Positions 1 to 10,480 of a stretch of 64,000 nt of DNA are shown here, piece after piece; position 1 is the stretch's first letter, and every line of letters begins with the position of its first letter. The DNA is taken from the NCBI RefSeq assembly GCF_034702125.1, contig NC_085861.1:3034796-3098795 (forward strand). The letters are read 5' to 3'. The DNA comes from Engraulis encrasicolus. Its lineage: Eukaryota > Chordata > Actinopteri > Clupeiformes > Engraulidae. The notes beneath the pieces are model-generated. The model was not told the origin of the DNA and did not search any database. It saw only the letters and a list, made by a program, of their open reading frames with translations. The translations under genes and the position numbers were made by a program.

Positions 1-479
1 GCAGGGCCGCATGTGTCTACACTTAACCCAAGGACACCAGGAAGCCAGCTGGATCACTATCGGCCAGCTAACAGCAAACAGACAGACCTTTATATCACAC
101 TGAGGGAGGACTCTATTGGTCGTGCAGATCCACTTGTAGGGAATGAAAACAACATTATGCGTATTCTCTAGGGAATTATCGCCTAAGCAGCGGGGGACTT
201 CCCAGCTTCCCAAAATAGATTTTTTTATTTATTTTAATGCTTTGAAGCTGTAATATAAATACAATACAAAAAAAGACATCTGGGAAAATGTCCAGAAAAT
301 CTTTAGTAATTGCAAAAATTAATGATTGCACAAAAGAGAAACCAAATCCAGCTGTATTCGAGCCCAAGTGAGCCACCGTGCCCCACTTGTATCCTTTCAT
401 AAAGGATAAATTTGATCACTATTCTCTTCGTCTGATCTCTGTCTGGTGCGGCTTCAAAATGTTAATTTTCAAAAGTGCC
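1..479. other. No gene recognised; probably last capn7 intron
   Basis: I see no exon, RNA gene or recognisable transposon here. Placement inside the last capn7 intron is inferred only from the last capn7 exon lying downstream at 6039. Short AT-rich open frames on the minus strand have no recognisable domain. Confidence 0.5.
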
Positions 480-1965
480 GTACTCATTATTGGTGTGCCC
501 AGTAATATGATATGGAAGCCGAAAGAGAAACAACAAATAGAGTAGAGTAGAGTATAATTTCCCATTCAAATCCCATTCATCTCAATGTGAGACGTAAAGC
601 AATGTATTTATTTTAATACATGTAATAAATGTTTTAAATTTAGTTTGCCAGTGTGTCTTCTTATCAGTGCTTGTTCTCAGTGCTTCTAAGATACGTGCTG
701 CATGATTTTCAGGTGGAATAGATTCTCTCGTCTCTCTCTGGTCTCTCCAGTTATAATGTCTTTGGTTTCTTCACTATTCTCTCGTCTCTCTCTGGTCTCT
801 CCAGTTATAATGTCTTTGGTTTCTTCACTATTCTCTCGTCTGTCTCTGCTGTCTGCAGTTATAATGTCTTTGGTCTCCTCACTATCTCCTCTCATCTCTC
901 TCTGCTATAATGTCTTTGGTTTCTTCACTATTCTCTCGTCTCTCTCTGGTCTCTCCAGTTATAATGTCTTTGGTTTCTTCACTATTCTCTCATCTCTCTC
1001 TGCTCTCTCCAGTTACCGTTATAATGTCTTTGGTGTCTTCACTATTCTCTCTGGTCTCTCCAGTTATAATGTCTTTGGTTTCTTCACTATTCCCTCATCT
1101 CTCTCTGCTCTCTCCAGTTACCGTTATAATGTCTTTGGTGTCTTCACTATTCTCTGTGCTGTCTCCAGTTATAATGTCTTTGGTTTCTTCACTATTCTCT
1201 CGTCTCTTTCCAGTTATAATGTCTTTGGTGTCTTCACTATTCTCTCTGCTGTCTCCAGTTATAATGTCTTTGGTTTCTTCACTATTCTGTCGTCTCTTTC
1301 TGTTATAATGTCTTTGGTCTCCTCACTATCCTCTCGTCTCTCTCTGCTATCTCCAGTTACCGTTATAATGTCTTTGGTGTCTTCACTATTCTCTCGTCTC
1401 TTTCTGTTATAATGTCTTTGGTGTCTTCACTATTCTCTGTGCTGTCTCCAGTTATAATGTCTTTGGTTTCTTCACTATTCTCTCGTCTCTTTCCAGTTAT
1501 AATGTCTTTGGTTTCTTCACTATTCTCTCATCTCTTTCCAGTTATAATGTCTTTTGTTTCTTCACTATTCTGTCGTCTCTTTCTGTTATAATGTCTTTGG
1601 TCTCCTCACTATCCTCTCATCTCTCTTTCTGCTATAATATCTTTGGTTTCTTCACTATTCTGTCGTCTCTCTCCAGTTATAATGTCTTTGGTGTCTTCAC
1701 TATCCTCCTCTTCTCTCTTTCTGCGTACTCATTATTGGTGTGCTCAGTAATATGATACGGAAGCCGAAACAGAAGCAACAAATAGAGTAGAGTAGAGTAT
1801 AATTTCCCATTCAAATCCCATTCATCTCAATGTGAGACGTAAAGCAATGTTTTTATTTTAATACATGTAATAAATGTTTTAAATTTAGTTTGCCAGTGTG
1901 TCTTCTTCTCAGTGCTTGTTCTCGGTGCTTCTAAGATACGTACTGTAGTATTATGCCTCCATGAT
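480..1965. repeat. Higher-order duplication of a 225-bp flank
   Basis: The segment at 480-704 recurs at 1735-1965, a period of about 1255 bp. Both copies begin GTACTCATTATTGGTGTG, contain a short GAGTA run, and end with TGATTTTCAGGTGGAATAG directly before the minisatellite. Flank and array were therefore duplicated together as one unit, with a few point differences between copies. Confidence 0.9.
705..1734 (+). repeat. Minisatellite block 1 (TATAATGTCTTTGG core)
   Basis: This is a tandem array of about 40-60-bp units with conserved core TATAATGTCTTTGGTTTC followed by a CT-rich stretch of variable length. Many units end in a CT tract plus CCAG or GCAG, so each one resembles a 3' splice acceptor. 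The same unit forms blocks at 1966-2610 and 5531-6032. The serine/leucine-rich open frames over it are repeat translations, not proteins. Confidence 0.95.
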
Positions 1966-2610
1966 TTTCAGGTGGAATAGATTCTCTCGTCTCTCTCTGG
2001 TCTCTCCAGTTATAATGTCTTTGGTTTCTTCACTATTCTGTCGTCTCTCTCCAGTTATAATGTCTTTGGTGTCTTCACTATTCTCTCTGGTCTCTCCAGT
2101 TATAATGTCTTTGGTTTCTTCACTATTCTCTCATCTCTCTCTGCTCTCTCCAGTTACCGTTATAATGTCTTTGGTGTCTTCACTATTCTCTGTGCTGTCT
2201 CCAGTTATAATGTCTTTGGTTTCTTCACTATTCTCTCGTCTCTTTCCAGTTATAATGTCTTTGGTTTCTTCACTATTCTCTCGTCTCTTTCTGTTATAAT
2301 GTCTTTGGTCTCCTCACTATCCTCTCATCTCTCTCTGCTATAATGTCTTTGGTCTCCTCACTATCCTCTCATCTCTCTCTGCTATAATGTCTTTGGTCTC
2401 CTCCTCACTATCCTCTCATCTCTCTCTGCTGTCTCCAGCAGTTATAATGTCTTTGGTCTCCTCCTCACTCCTCTCTCCTCTCATCTCTCTCTCTGCTATA
2501 ATGTCTTTGGTCTCCTCCTCACTCCTCTCATCTCTCATCTCTCATTGCTATAATGTCTTTATTTTCTTCACTCTTATCTCATCTCTCATCTCTCTCTGCT
2601 ATCTCCAGTT
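1966..2610 (+). repeat. Minisatellite block 2
   Basis: This block has the same unit as block 1 and follows the second copy of the 225-bp flank. It is cut at about 2611 by a large DNA transposon and resumes on the far side at about 5531, so the array predates that insertion. Confidence 0.93.
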
Positions 2611-3595
2611 ATTAGGGGCCAAGCAGCGAAGCTGGCGAAGGCCCCTATAGAGTTAGTAGGTTTTCTTCATTGTTATTATTATTATCTAGTCACCATTCTT
2701 CTCCGACTGTAAGTCTATGGCAGCCCATAGAACCGTAGGTAGGAAAATGCTGTAAATTGGCACACACATTAGGGACAGTCTCAGCATTACCCACAGCGAT
2801 TTATAGGTCCCCAGTCCCAACGCTCTAGCGCCACCAGCAGGTCAAAGTTGCAGGTGCATTTCTGCTTGTAACTTTTGAACCGCTTGGCCATTTTTCATAA
2901 ACTTGGTATCCCTGGGATCCTTGAGCCAAGACGAATCCAACGCACCCTATGACGTCATTTTCCGCCAGGATAGTTTTCCCGCCATTTTGAATTTTGTAAA
3001 ATTCAATAAAAATGCTAAATTTTCTGCAATTTTTGACCAATTCACCCGGAATTCGGTATATAGTATCTCTGGACTGAGCTACACATGGGGTCTTCAGGAA
3101 TATTGGATATCTTTTATCGTTTAGCCGTGAGAGCCAATCAAAATTGTCGTAAACGTGGCAAAACAGGAAGTGAGGTCATATCTCAGCAACCGTTTGTCGA
3201 ATTGGGCAGGGATTTTGTACACACATAGTAGTCCATCCCATGACCTACCACAAAAAAAATCAGATCCCCAGCTCAAACTCTGTAGCGCCACCAGCAGGTC
3301 AAAGTTTTATCTACATTTTTGCCTGTAGCTTTTGAACCATACTCCCAATTTTCAAACTATTGGTACACAGGTCATCTTCACACTATGTTGCACCCTGGTA
3401 TGGATTTTCGTAACGATTGAAAAAACTATCAGTTCACAGCAGCCATTCAAAATAGTGGAAAGAATGGAGGGATTTTTTCTCATCTCTCTGTCTCCTCTGC
3501 TCCCCTTGCGCATGTTCACTGACACCATTCTCGGCAGGGGGTCAAGCCCCACTGCCCCAGCCCCTGCACCCCACCCCCCACCCCCTCCTCACACA

Positions 3596-3713
3596 CACAC
3601 AGACAGACAGAGGGAGAGGGAGAGGGAGGGGGGATAGGGAGTGGGGAGAGGGAGAGGGAGAGGGAGAGGGACAGAGAGGGAAGAAGGGAGGGAGAGGGAG
3701 GGGGGAGAGGAAA
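3596..3713 (+). repeat. GA-rich simple repeat inside the transposon
   Basis: A run of short CA/CAGA units passes into GAGAGG-type purine repeats. Open frames on both strands over it are low-complexity only. Confidence 0.9.
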
Positions 3714-3803
3714 GAATTTTGAACACCTCTTGTCGTTTGCCGGTGACAGCCAATCAAAATTGTCATAAAGGTGGCAAAACAGGAAGTGAGGTCATATCTC
3801 AGC

Positions 3804-5217
3804 TAGGGCTGTCCCGACTATTCGACGTAATCGATTACGTCGATTGCGTAAATAAGTCGGCGTGTTCAACATACCGTCGTTTACGTGATTTGCGCAAAAA
3901 AAAAAAAAGTGACTTGCGCGAGCCGCGAGGTAGACGTGCTAAACAGAAGCGAAGAAAATGGCAGAGGCTGAAAGCCTGAGGGTTTCAGTGTCAGACCAAG
4001 ATGAAGGTGCAGTGGCACCACTAATCAGCCCAATGAAAAAAAGTGATTGGTGCGAGCCGTGAGGTAGCCTACGTGCTGAAAACAGAAGTGGAGAAAATGA
4101 CAGGGGCTGCACGTCCGAGAGTGTCAGTGTCAAACAAAGGTAACAGTGGCACCACTTATCAGCCCAATAAACGGACAAAGACATCTAAAGTGTGGCGATA
4201 TTTTAAAGACAAGGCACAAGACCTGGCTGTGTTTCTGTAGGAGACTATATTTATTGAGGAAGTGAAAGTTTTTCAGATCGAGACTCGCGGTATATTTCAC
4301 ACTGTTTTATAATACTGCCGCTATGCTGGCGGCGTGCATAGCAACGACAGGGAGATAAAGCAATGATTCGTAATGTGCCTGTTATAGACGCAATATTCAA
4401 CACCTTAGGGTGACAGTGGTCGGGGTGTTTGTAGAAGAGCTTGTATACAAAGTTAAAAAGTAACTTAAATGAAGACAACAGAAGTGTGCATATTCCGGCC
4501 AACAGCGTGAGATGTGGAGGAGTGAGAGGAATGCATGCCTGATTCAGAAAGGCCTCTTCCCTTCTCCTCCACGGACGGTGCACGAAGTTCAATATTGTTT
4601 GTGCCGACTGCAGGTCTAAATAAATAGTAATATTATTCTAATAATATAATTATGTCGTGCTGCAATTACTAACTGGGTTTATATTAGCGACAGAAAGGGT
4701 ATAGCGCGTTATTAGGGACCAGCTGGGTTTTGATGCGTCAACAGAATGACATGGACAGAGTAGCCTCGACGTTCTTTCCTTGCAGGCTACTCATAAAATC
4801 TCTGGTAGCCTTTATAACCTATAGTGGCCCATATTTGTTTCCACTTTCCTAATACTGTATAACTTGGGCCTCTTTATACATCAGTACATGTAGGCTAATA
4901 AGCTTACTTGATTTGAACTGAAACAAATAGATATTATATTAGGCCTGTATGTATTATAGTCTATGACTAATTTATACAATGTCCCCTTTTTTTTCTTTTT
5001 CTTTTTTTTTCTTTCTTTTTCTTTTTTTTTTTTTTTAGAAATCATTGTCCTAATAGGCCCTAGGTGCACTCTGCTTTATTTGTCTGTTATTTTTCAGGTC
5101 AAAATTAAGTGGCATATCACAGTTTTTCCCTTCCAAAAAAAATAAATAATCGCGACTATTCGAAAAAAATAGTTGATAGAATAATCGGGAGGAAAATAAT
5201 CTTTAGGGACAGCCCTA
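3804..5217 (+). mobile_element. hAT element, 8-bp TSD, degraded
   Basis: The ends are a perfect 12-bp inverted repeat, TAGGGCTGTCCC and GGGACAGCCCTA. They are flanked on both sides by the 8-bp target duplication ATCTCAGC, which is diagnostic of hAT. The sequence near 4165-4240 translates to a short SKVWRYF-type stretch that could be a remnant of a BED zinc finger, which is common in hAT transposases. No complete transposase is present. It is nested in the 2612-5530 element and disrupts one of its internal repeats. Confidence 0.88.
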
Positions 5218-5530
5218 ATCTCAGCAACCGTTAGTCAATTTCTGTTAGGATTTTTTGCACACATTCTAGTCCATCCCATGACCTCCCACAAAAAAATCCA
5301 GACCCCAAGCTCTCTAGTGCCACCAACAGGTAACAGGAAGTGAGCTCATATCTCGGCAGCTCTTCAACGGATTCAAACTAAACTTGGTTTACGTGATCAC
5401 ACTCTTGTCCAAGGAATGCACACCAACATTGGCGAGATTTGGACCAAAGGGGGCGCTGCAGTTCCTTCTGTTGCCGTAGCGGCTCTGGCAAGTTTACTGC
5501 TTGGCCCCGCATTGCTGCTTGCAGCTATAT

Positions 5531-6032
5531 TAATGTCTTTTGTTTCTTCACTCTCCTCTCATATCTCTTTGCTATAATGAGTTTGGTCTCCTCCTCACTC
5601 TCTCACTCTCTCCTCTCATCTCTCTCTGCTATAATGTCTTTGGTTTCTTCACTATTCTCCTCTTCTCTCGTCTGCTATAATGTCTTTGGTTTCTTCACTA
5701 TTCTCTCTGCTCTCTGCTATAATGTCTTTGGTCTCCTCCCTCTCTCCTCTCGTCTCTCTCTGCTATAATGTCTTTGGTCTCCTCCTCACTCCTCTCTCCT
5801 CTCCCCTCCTCTCTCTTCTCTGCAGGTGTGGTTTCTGCTACATGGAGGTGGAGCACGTCCCTCTCATCTCTCTCTGCTATAATGTCTTTGGTCTCCTCCT
5901 CTCACACTCTCCTCCCATCTCTCTCTGCTATAATGTCTTTGGTCTCCTCCTCACTCCTCTCTCCTCTCCTCTCCTCTCTCCTCTCATCTCTCTCCTCTCC
6001 TCTCCTCTCCTCTCCTCTCTCTTCTCTCTCCT
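5531..6032 (+). repeat. Minisatellite block 3, abutting the capn7 acceptor
   Basis: The TATAATGTCTTTGG units continue after the transposon and grade into a (CTCCT)n tract. That tract forms the polypyrimidine tract of the capn7 last exon. A partial copy of the exon start (5821-5861) is embedded in the array. Confidence 0.93.
5821..5861 (+). repeat. capn7: Duplicated capn7 acceptor plus first 36 exon bases
   Basis: The 41 bases from the TGCAG acceptor onward match 6034-6074 with two differences. They include the CAG acceptor and the first 12 codons of the last exon, then run into minisatellite. The spacing to the real acceptor is 213 bp, exactly 71 codons, and the frame stays open from here into the real exon. 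This is a potential alternative acceptor or simply a decoy. Confidence 0.92.
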
Positions 6033-6038
6033 CTGCAG

Positions 6039-6183
6039 ATGTGGTTTCTGCTACATGGAGGTGGAGCATGTCCCGGCCGGCATCTACAACCTGATCCCCA
6101 CCACCTTCCTCCCCAAGCAGGAGGGGCCCTTCTTCCTGGACTTCAGCAGCGCCGCGCCCCTACGCGTCTCCCATCTGCAGTGA
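6039..6183 (+). CDS. capn7: Calpain-7, last coding exon (C-terminus)
   Basis: The exon starts after a CTCTGCAG acceptor. One base completes a split codon, 47 residues follow, and TGA lies at 6181-6183. The peptide CGFCYMEVEHVPAGIYN continues to a FLPKQEGPFFLDF motif and ends in a short polar tail closing in LQ, which I recognise as the C-terminus of calpain-7. Calpain-7 is the PalB-type cytosolic cysteine protease with N-terminal MIT domains that binds ESCRT-III partners; the exon seen here is the end of its C-terminal C2-like region. The catalytic exons are not in the window. The convergent neighbour sh3bp5 repeats the human CAPN7-SH3BP5 order. Both edges of the exon are copied into neighbouring repeats. 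Confidence 0.88.
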
Positions 6184-6537
6184 AGGATGTCACCTCCTCT
6201 CCCCTACGCGTCTCCCATCTGCAGAAAAGGAAATCACCTCCTCTCCCCTCCTCTCCCCTACGCGTCACCTCCTCTCCCCTACGCGTCTCCCATCTGCAGT
6301 GAAGGAGGTCACCTCCCCTTTCCTTTGCACCTCCTCTCCCCTTTGCACCTCCTCTCCTCTCCTCTCCCCTACGCTTCTCCCATCTGCAGTAGAGGAGGAG
6401 CACCTCCTCTCCCCTACGCGTCTCCCCTACGCGTCTCCCATCTGCAGTGAAGGAGGTCACCTCCTCTCCCCTACGCGTCTCCCATCTGGAGATCACCTCC
6501 TCTCCCCTACGCGTCTCCCATCTGCAGAAAAGGAGAT
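6155..6537 (+). repeat. Minisatellite made from the capn7 stop-codon region
   Basis: There are about eight variable units beginning CCCCTACGCGTCTCCCATC, then TGCAG and a TGAAGGAGGTCACCTCCTC-type tail. The first unit is the real end of the capn7 frame (codons PLRVSHLQ plus stop). The later units lie in the 3' UTR and repeat those codons, some with the stop changed (AAAAG, TAGAG). Confidence 0.93.
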
Positions 6538-6683
6538 CCACAGTTTGGCCGAGACACTATGGCCACAGAATCTACGCCAAGGGAAAAAAAACAAAAAAAC
6601 ATCTCACTGGATATTACTGACAAGAAAACAAATGATAATAATATTACGGGTGTCTTCCCTTCTCCATATGACTGTTAATTAAG

Positions 6684-6689
6684 AATAAA
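6684..6689 (+). promoter_or_regulatory. capn7: Probable capn7 polyadenylation signal
   Basis: A canonical AATAAA lies 500 bp after the stop codon, after a run of A-rich unique 3' UTR sequence. It is the first canonical hexamer I find downstream of the stop. Confidence 0.65.
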
Positions 6690-6744
6690 AACTATATCGA
6701 CTGAATACATGACGGGGACTGGCACGCTGGATTGTTGTTGTTTT

Positions 6745-6832
6745 GATCTAAAAGCGTCTGCTAAATGTTATGTTATGTTATGTTATGTTATGTTATGTCA
6801 TGTCATGTCATGTCATGTCATGTTTTGTTAAT
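6745..6832 (+). repeat. (TGTTA)n/(TGTCA)n microsatellite with SINE-like tail motif
   Basis: AAAGCGTCTGCTAAATG precedes a pentanucleotide run that switches from TGTTA to TGTCA. That motif is typical of the 3' end of fish tRNA-derived SINEs, but no SINE head is visible here. Confidence 0.8.
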
Positions 6833-6912
6833 GTTCGGGGGCGTCCACAGTCATCATGACCTGTGATGTGGCGCATACACTTTAATGAACAGATGGCTTG
6901 GTGACTGGTGAC

Positions 6913-7326
6913 TAGGGCTGGGTGAAATAATCGATTTAATCCATAATCGATAATCGATTGAATCGAATCGAAATTCACATAATTGATTCACAGGGCACAA
7001 AATTGTTTTTTTGGGGTTATTTTTCTTTTTGTTCTTTTAGTTTAATTTAGGTCTATGGAAAATACCCAGTAGGTATTAGTCAATTAGGCCTAGGCCTACT
7101 TATTGCAAATTAGCAGTCTGTTAACACTGTCAAGCCACAGCCCTTTGACTTTTTTTATATCAAAATAGGCAACAGCATCTTTTGGGGGAAATCCTGGCAC
7201 CAAGAAGAGAACGTATTGAATCGATTCGGAGTGAATCGAATCGAATCGGATCGTGATTAATCGATTCAAAGCCCTTAGAATCGAAATGGAATGGATACAG
7301 GAACATGGCTGCGATACCCAGCCCTA
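6913..7326. mobile_element. hAT MITE with perfect 8-bp TSD
   Basis: The termini are TAGGGCTGGGT and ACCCAGCCCTA, with target duplication CTGGTGAC at 6905-6912 and 7327-7334. The interior is rich in ATCGATT motifs and noncoding. The right terminus with its TSD has become the unit of the adjacent minisatellite, so the true right end could be any later copy. Confidence 0.88.
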
Positions 7327-7655
7327 CTGGTGACAGGAACATGGCTGCCATACCCAGCCCTACTGGTGACAGGAACATGGCTGCCATACCCAGCCCTACT
7401 GGTGACAGGAACATGGCTGCCATACCCAGCCCTCCTGGTGACTGGAACATGGCTGCCATACCCAGCCCTACAGGAACATGGCTGCCATACCCAGCCCTAC
7501 AGGAACATGGCTGCCATACCCAGCCCTCCTGGTGACAGGAACATGGCTGTGATACCCAGCACTCCTGGTGGCAGGAACATGGCTGTGATACCCAGCACTC
7601 CTGGTGGCAGGAACATGGCTGTGATACCCAGCCCTCCTGGTGACAGTTGTCTGAC
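7293..7655 (+). repeat. Minisatellite seeded from a MITE end
   Basis: About nine units of roughly 38 bp contain GGAACATGGCTGCCATACC and then CAGCCCTACTGGTGACA. Each unit carries the hAT terminus and its target-site copy. Two units are shortened. Open frames in several phases are artefacts of the repeat. Confidence 0.93.
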
Positions 7656-7858
7656 AGCTGGCTTGGTGACTGACTGACTGACTGTTCAGGTGTGGCTTTA
7701 CATACACACACATGCACACAAGACTGCAGTTATAAAAAGAGAACGTTGAAGTTACGAGGCCAAGTGAGAAATAAGGAAATAAGGAGCACTTAATGATATT
7801 TATTCTCAGGAGACTGTACTGAGTCCTCGACAGGGATCTCGAATCTTACTCTTAAACC

Positions 7859-8655
7859 ATGATGTCTTCTCTTCTCTTCTCTTCTCTTCTCTTCTCTTCT
7901 CTTCTCTTCTCTTCTCTTCTCTTCTCTTCTCTTCTCTTCTCTTCTCTTCTCTTCCTTCCTCCCCTCATCTCATCTCCCCTCCCCTCATCTCCTTTTGTCT
8001 GCTCCACTCTCCTTTGTCCTCCTCTCCTTTACCCTACCCTTATCTCCTCCACTCTACTCTACTCTAGTCTCCTCTCCTCTCTTCTCCTCTCTTCCCCTCT
8101 CTTCTCCCTCCTCTACTCTCCTCTTCTCACTCTTCTCTCCTCTCTTCTCCTCTCCTCTCCTCTCCTCTCCTGTTCTCCCCCGCCTCTCCTCCTCCTCCTC
8201 TCCTCTCCTCTCCCTCTCCTTTCCTATCTCCCCTCCTTTCCTCTCATCTCATCTCCTCTCCTCTCCTCTTCCCTCTCCTCTCTGCTCTTCTCTCCCCTCC
8301 CCTCCTCTCCTCCCCTCATCTCCTCCCCCCCCCTCATCTCCTCTCCCCTCCTCTCTTCTCTTCTCCTCTCCTCTGTCCTACTCTCCCCTCCCCTCTCCTC
8401 CCCTAATCTCCTCTCCTTTCCGCTCGTCTCCTCTCCTCTGTCCTCCTCTTTCTCTCCCCTCCTCTCCTCTCCTCTCTGCTCCTCTCCTCTCCTCCCCTCT
8501 CCTCTCCTCCCCTCTCCTCTCCTCCTCTCCTCTCCACTCCTCCCCTCTCCTCTCCTCTCCTCTCCTCTCCTCTCTTCTCTCCTCTCCTCTCCTCCCCCAC
8601 CTCCTCATCTCTCCTCTCCTCTCTGCTCCTCTCCTCTCTGCTCCTCTCCTCACTG
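7859..8655 (+). repeat. ~800-bp polypyrimidine tract
   Basis: A pure (CTTCT)n start (to about 7952) passes into imperfect CTCCTC repeats with very few purines over about 800 bp. Strand-asymmetric tracts of this kind can form triplex (H-DNA). The long L/S-rich and E/R-rich frames here are repeat translations. Confidence 0.97.
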
Positions 8656-8666
8656 CATTGCACTAG

Positions 8667-9535
8667 GAGCCCTTCAAAGTCTTCAAGGTGTCTGCTCTGT
8701 CTGCAAAGGGAAGGAGGTGGTTGTGGGGGGTGTTGTTATATGACTCCCCTCTCATCCTTCCAAGTCGTCCATGTGTGGCGATAAGATGACCACAGTGCAC
8801 TAGGTGGGAAGCTGTGTCTGTGTCTGTGTTCCCTGTTTGTTTGCAAGGGAAAAGTTGGACATCCGGGAATTTTCGTGTGAATGTTACCAAAAACATTCTG
8901 CCGTATTGACATGAGGGAAAATGCAGAGGAGGCAAAGATTGGATACATGCGTCTTGTCTCTTGCTGTAGAACGTAGTGGTGAGGTGAAGAAGCGTTCTAG
9001 AATCCAATATTTTCCCACTGTATTTATACTTTTCACAGAAGCTGAAAGTTTTCCCCCAACCCCCCATGTGAAAATGGTGGTGCTCACAGCTGGAAACGCA
9101 ACGTCACGTGATGGTGTCGGCACTCCGACTTGGTGTATTCCACCATCCGTGTTGAGCTCTTTCAGCACCACGCAATCATGTCCCCATTAACATGTCACTT
9201 GACCCATGCCAATCTTACATGAAGGTTTTAAGAGGAAATAACTATTGCCAAATGAGTAAAATAGTCTATACAACAAACAGTGAAGCTGGATGATATATGT
9301 TCGGTACAGAGAATAAATGCTGCATACATTGCTACATATGGACTGTAAGGACCATTGTTTGTTTTTTTCCTCCCAACATGTTTTGCCGGATACATAGTCA
9401 GCAATACAACTTGTTTTTGTTCATCAGCGCAATGCAAATATACACAGAGATATATATGTATACTTTTCTGCCTGTGTCTTTATTTTTTCCAAATGTTTCA
9501 TTATGGTGCGTGCAGTAGTGTACTCATAGGTGCCA
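8667..9535. other. No gene recognised
   Basis: This is mostly unique sequence with short open frames that show no conserved domain. I see no clear repeat family or splice pattern. Confidence 0.5.
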
Positions 9536-9543
9536 GACATACT

Positions 9544-9849
9544 GAGTGCGTTACAATATGCGACCTTGCCTCCTCCACTTGTGCTTGTTTCCTCGCACCG
9601 CCTCTTGGCCCCTCCTCCGTGGAGAAAACGATAAAGTTTCCCAGCTGTCAGCCTAGCCACAACAACTTTTGAGGGACTGTTTTTCATTCACCATCCCAAT
9701 TGCAAATGAGAAAAAGAGTTTACAATTGAGCTTTTGCAAGATATTGAAATATAATGCTGTTGTCAGTGATGTCATCATGACATATTACTTCCTGGTACGA
9801 GGAAACAAGCACAAGTGGAGTAGGCAAGGACGCATATTGGAACGCACTC
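9544..9849. mobile_element. MITE, GTGCGTTCCAATATGCGACC family
   Basis: The ends are long imperfect inverted repeats (GAGTGCGTTACAATATGCGA and the inverse at 9820-9849). Related copies occur at 15170-15454 and 24830-25115. It is noncoding. Confidence 0.82.
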
Positions 9850-9948
9850 AGTATGTGCTATAGTTAATACAAGTCAGATATCTGTATTATGGCTCTGGTA
9901 GTGCCAAACAAGAATGTCTGCAGTCTCCTGTCAAAACAAGCCTACTCT

Positions 9949-10120
9949 TATGCCTCTTTTCCACTGTTGGTTTTCTGATAGGCACACAGCGCGACTCGGC
10001 CGCCACTTTTTGCTTTTCGTTTGGGCACGACAGCTCAATCGAAGAGCAAAAAGTGGTGGCCGAGTCACACTGTGTCGAGCTGTAGGCCCACCTGAAAACC
10101 GGCAGTGGAAAAGAGGCATA
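9949..10120. mobile_element. Palindromic MITE (TATGCCTCTTTTCCACTG)
   Basis: The two halves are near-perfect inverse copies, starting TATGCCTCTTTTCCACTG and ending in its complement. A second copy lies at 14702-14873. It should fold into a long hairpin. Confidence 0.85.
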
Positions 10121-10207
10121 TGAGGCTCCAGATGACGAGACTGCTTGGTGATGGTTTTCTGTCTCTGCAGTAACAGTGGGGGAAGTGAAGGGACAAACAA
10201 ATTCTAG

Positions 10208-10480
10208 GTTGCTTCGTCCGGAGGCGGTATTACGTGCCTGACGTCACAATAGCTATGCGCGTCCTTGTTGCCGACAACGTTTGATTCGTCGCTATGACAA
10301 CAGTCCATACCGTCCCTAATCTTAACCCTAAACCTAACCTTAACCCTAAACCTAACCCTAACCCTAAACCTAACCCTAAATCACTTGTGTGAAACTAGTG
10401 AGTCCCAGTGCAGTGCCCACTGCAGTTCGGCAACGAGGACACGCATCACTAGTGACGTAGGCACGTCCGGACGAAGCACC
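10208..10480. mobile_element. MITE with internal telomere-like repeats
   Basis: The termini GTTGCTTCGTCCGGA and TCCGGACGAAGCACC are inverted and are flanked by CTAG on both sides. The middle (about 10313-10380) is a run of CCTAACCCTAAACC-type units close to the vertebrate telomere hexamer. The superfamily is not determined. Confidence 0.75.

Larger units (their letters stand above)
2612..5530. mobile_element. Non-autonomous DNA transposon inserted in the minisatellite
   Basis: The left end reads GGGGCCAAGCAGCGAAGC and the right end carries the inverse TGCTTGGCCCCGCATTGCTG, giving a shared 12-bp inverted motif. The flanks are the split minisatellite with a short TA-rich target. The interior contains repeated versions of a block with AGCGCCACCAGCAGG and AACAGGAAGTGAGGTCATAT, but no transposase frame. 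A hAT element (3804-5217) and a GA-rich microsatellite (3596-3713) are nested inside. The superfamily is uncertain; a short TA-rich target could fit several. Confidence 0.7.

Noticed and set aside
705..2600. TATAATG cores as bacterial -10 promoters
   Set aside because: The genome is a vertebrate one and the core is simply the minisatellite unit.
702..2650. Long Ser/Leu-rich frames starting MIFRWNRF
   Set aside because: They follow the TATAATGTCTTTGG minisatellite in several phases. The shared start comes from the duplicated flank.
7160..7717. 185-codon minus-strand frame rich in GYGSHVP repeats
   Set aside because: It is made of the MITE-derived minisatellite, and an overlapping second frame carries the same repeat.
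7859..8743. 294-codon Leu/Ser/Pro-rich frame
   Set aside because: Translation of the CTCCT tract; open in several frames on both strands.
8663..9190. Overlapping frames of 134, 95 and 89 codons as a possible gene
   Set aside because: They overlap on both strands, show no domain or splice context, and look like chance frames in unique sequence.
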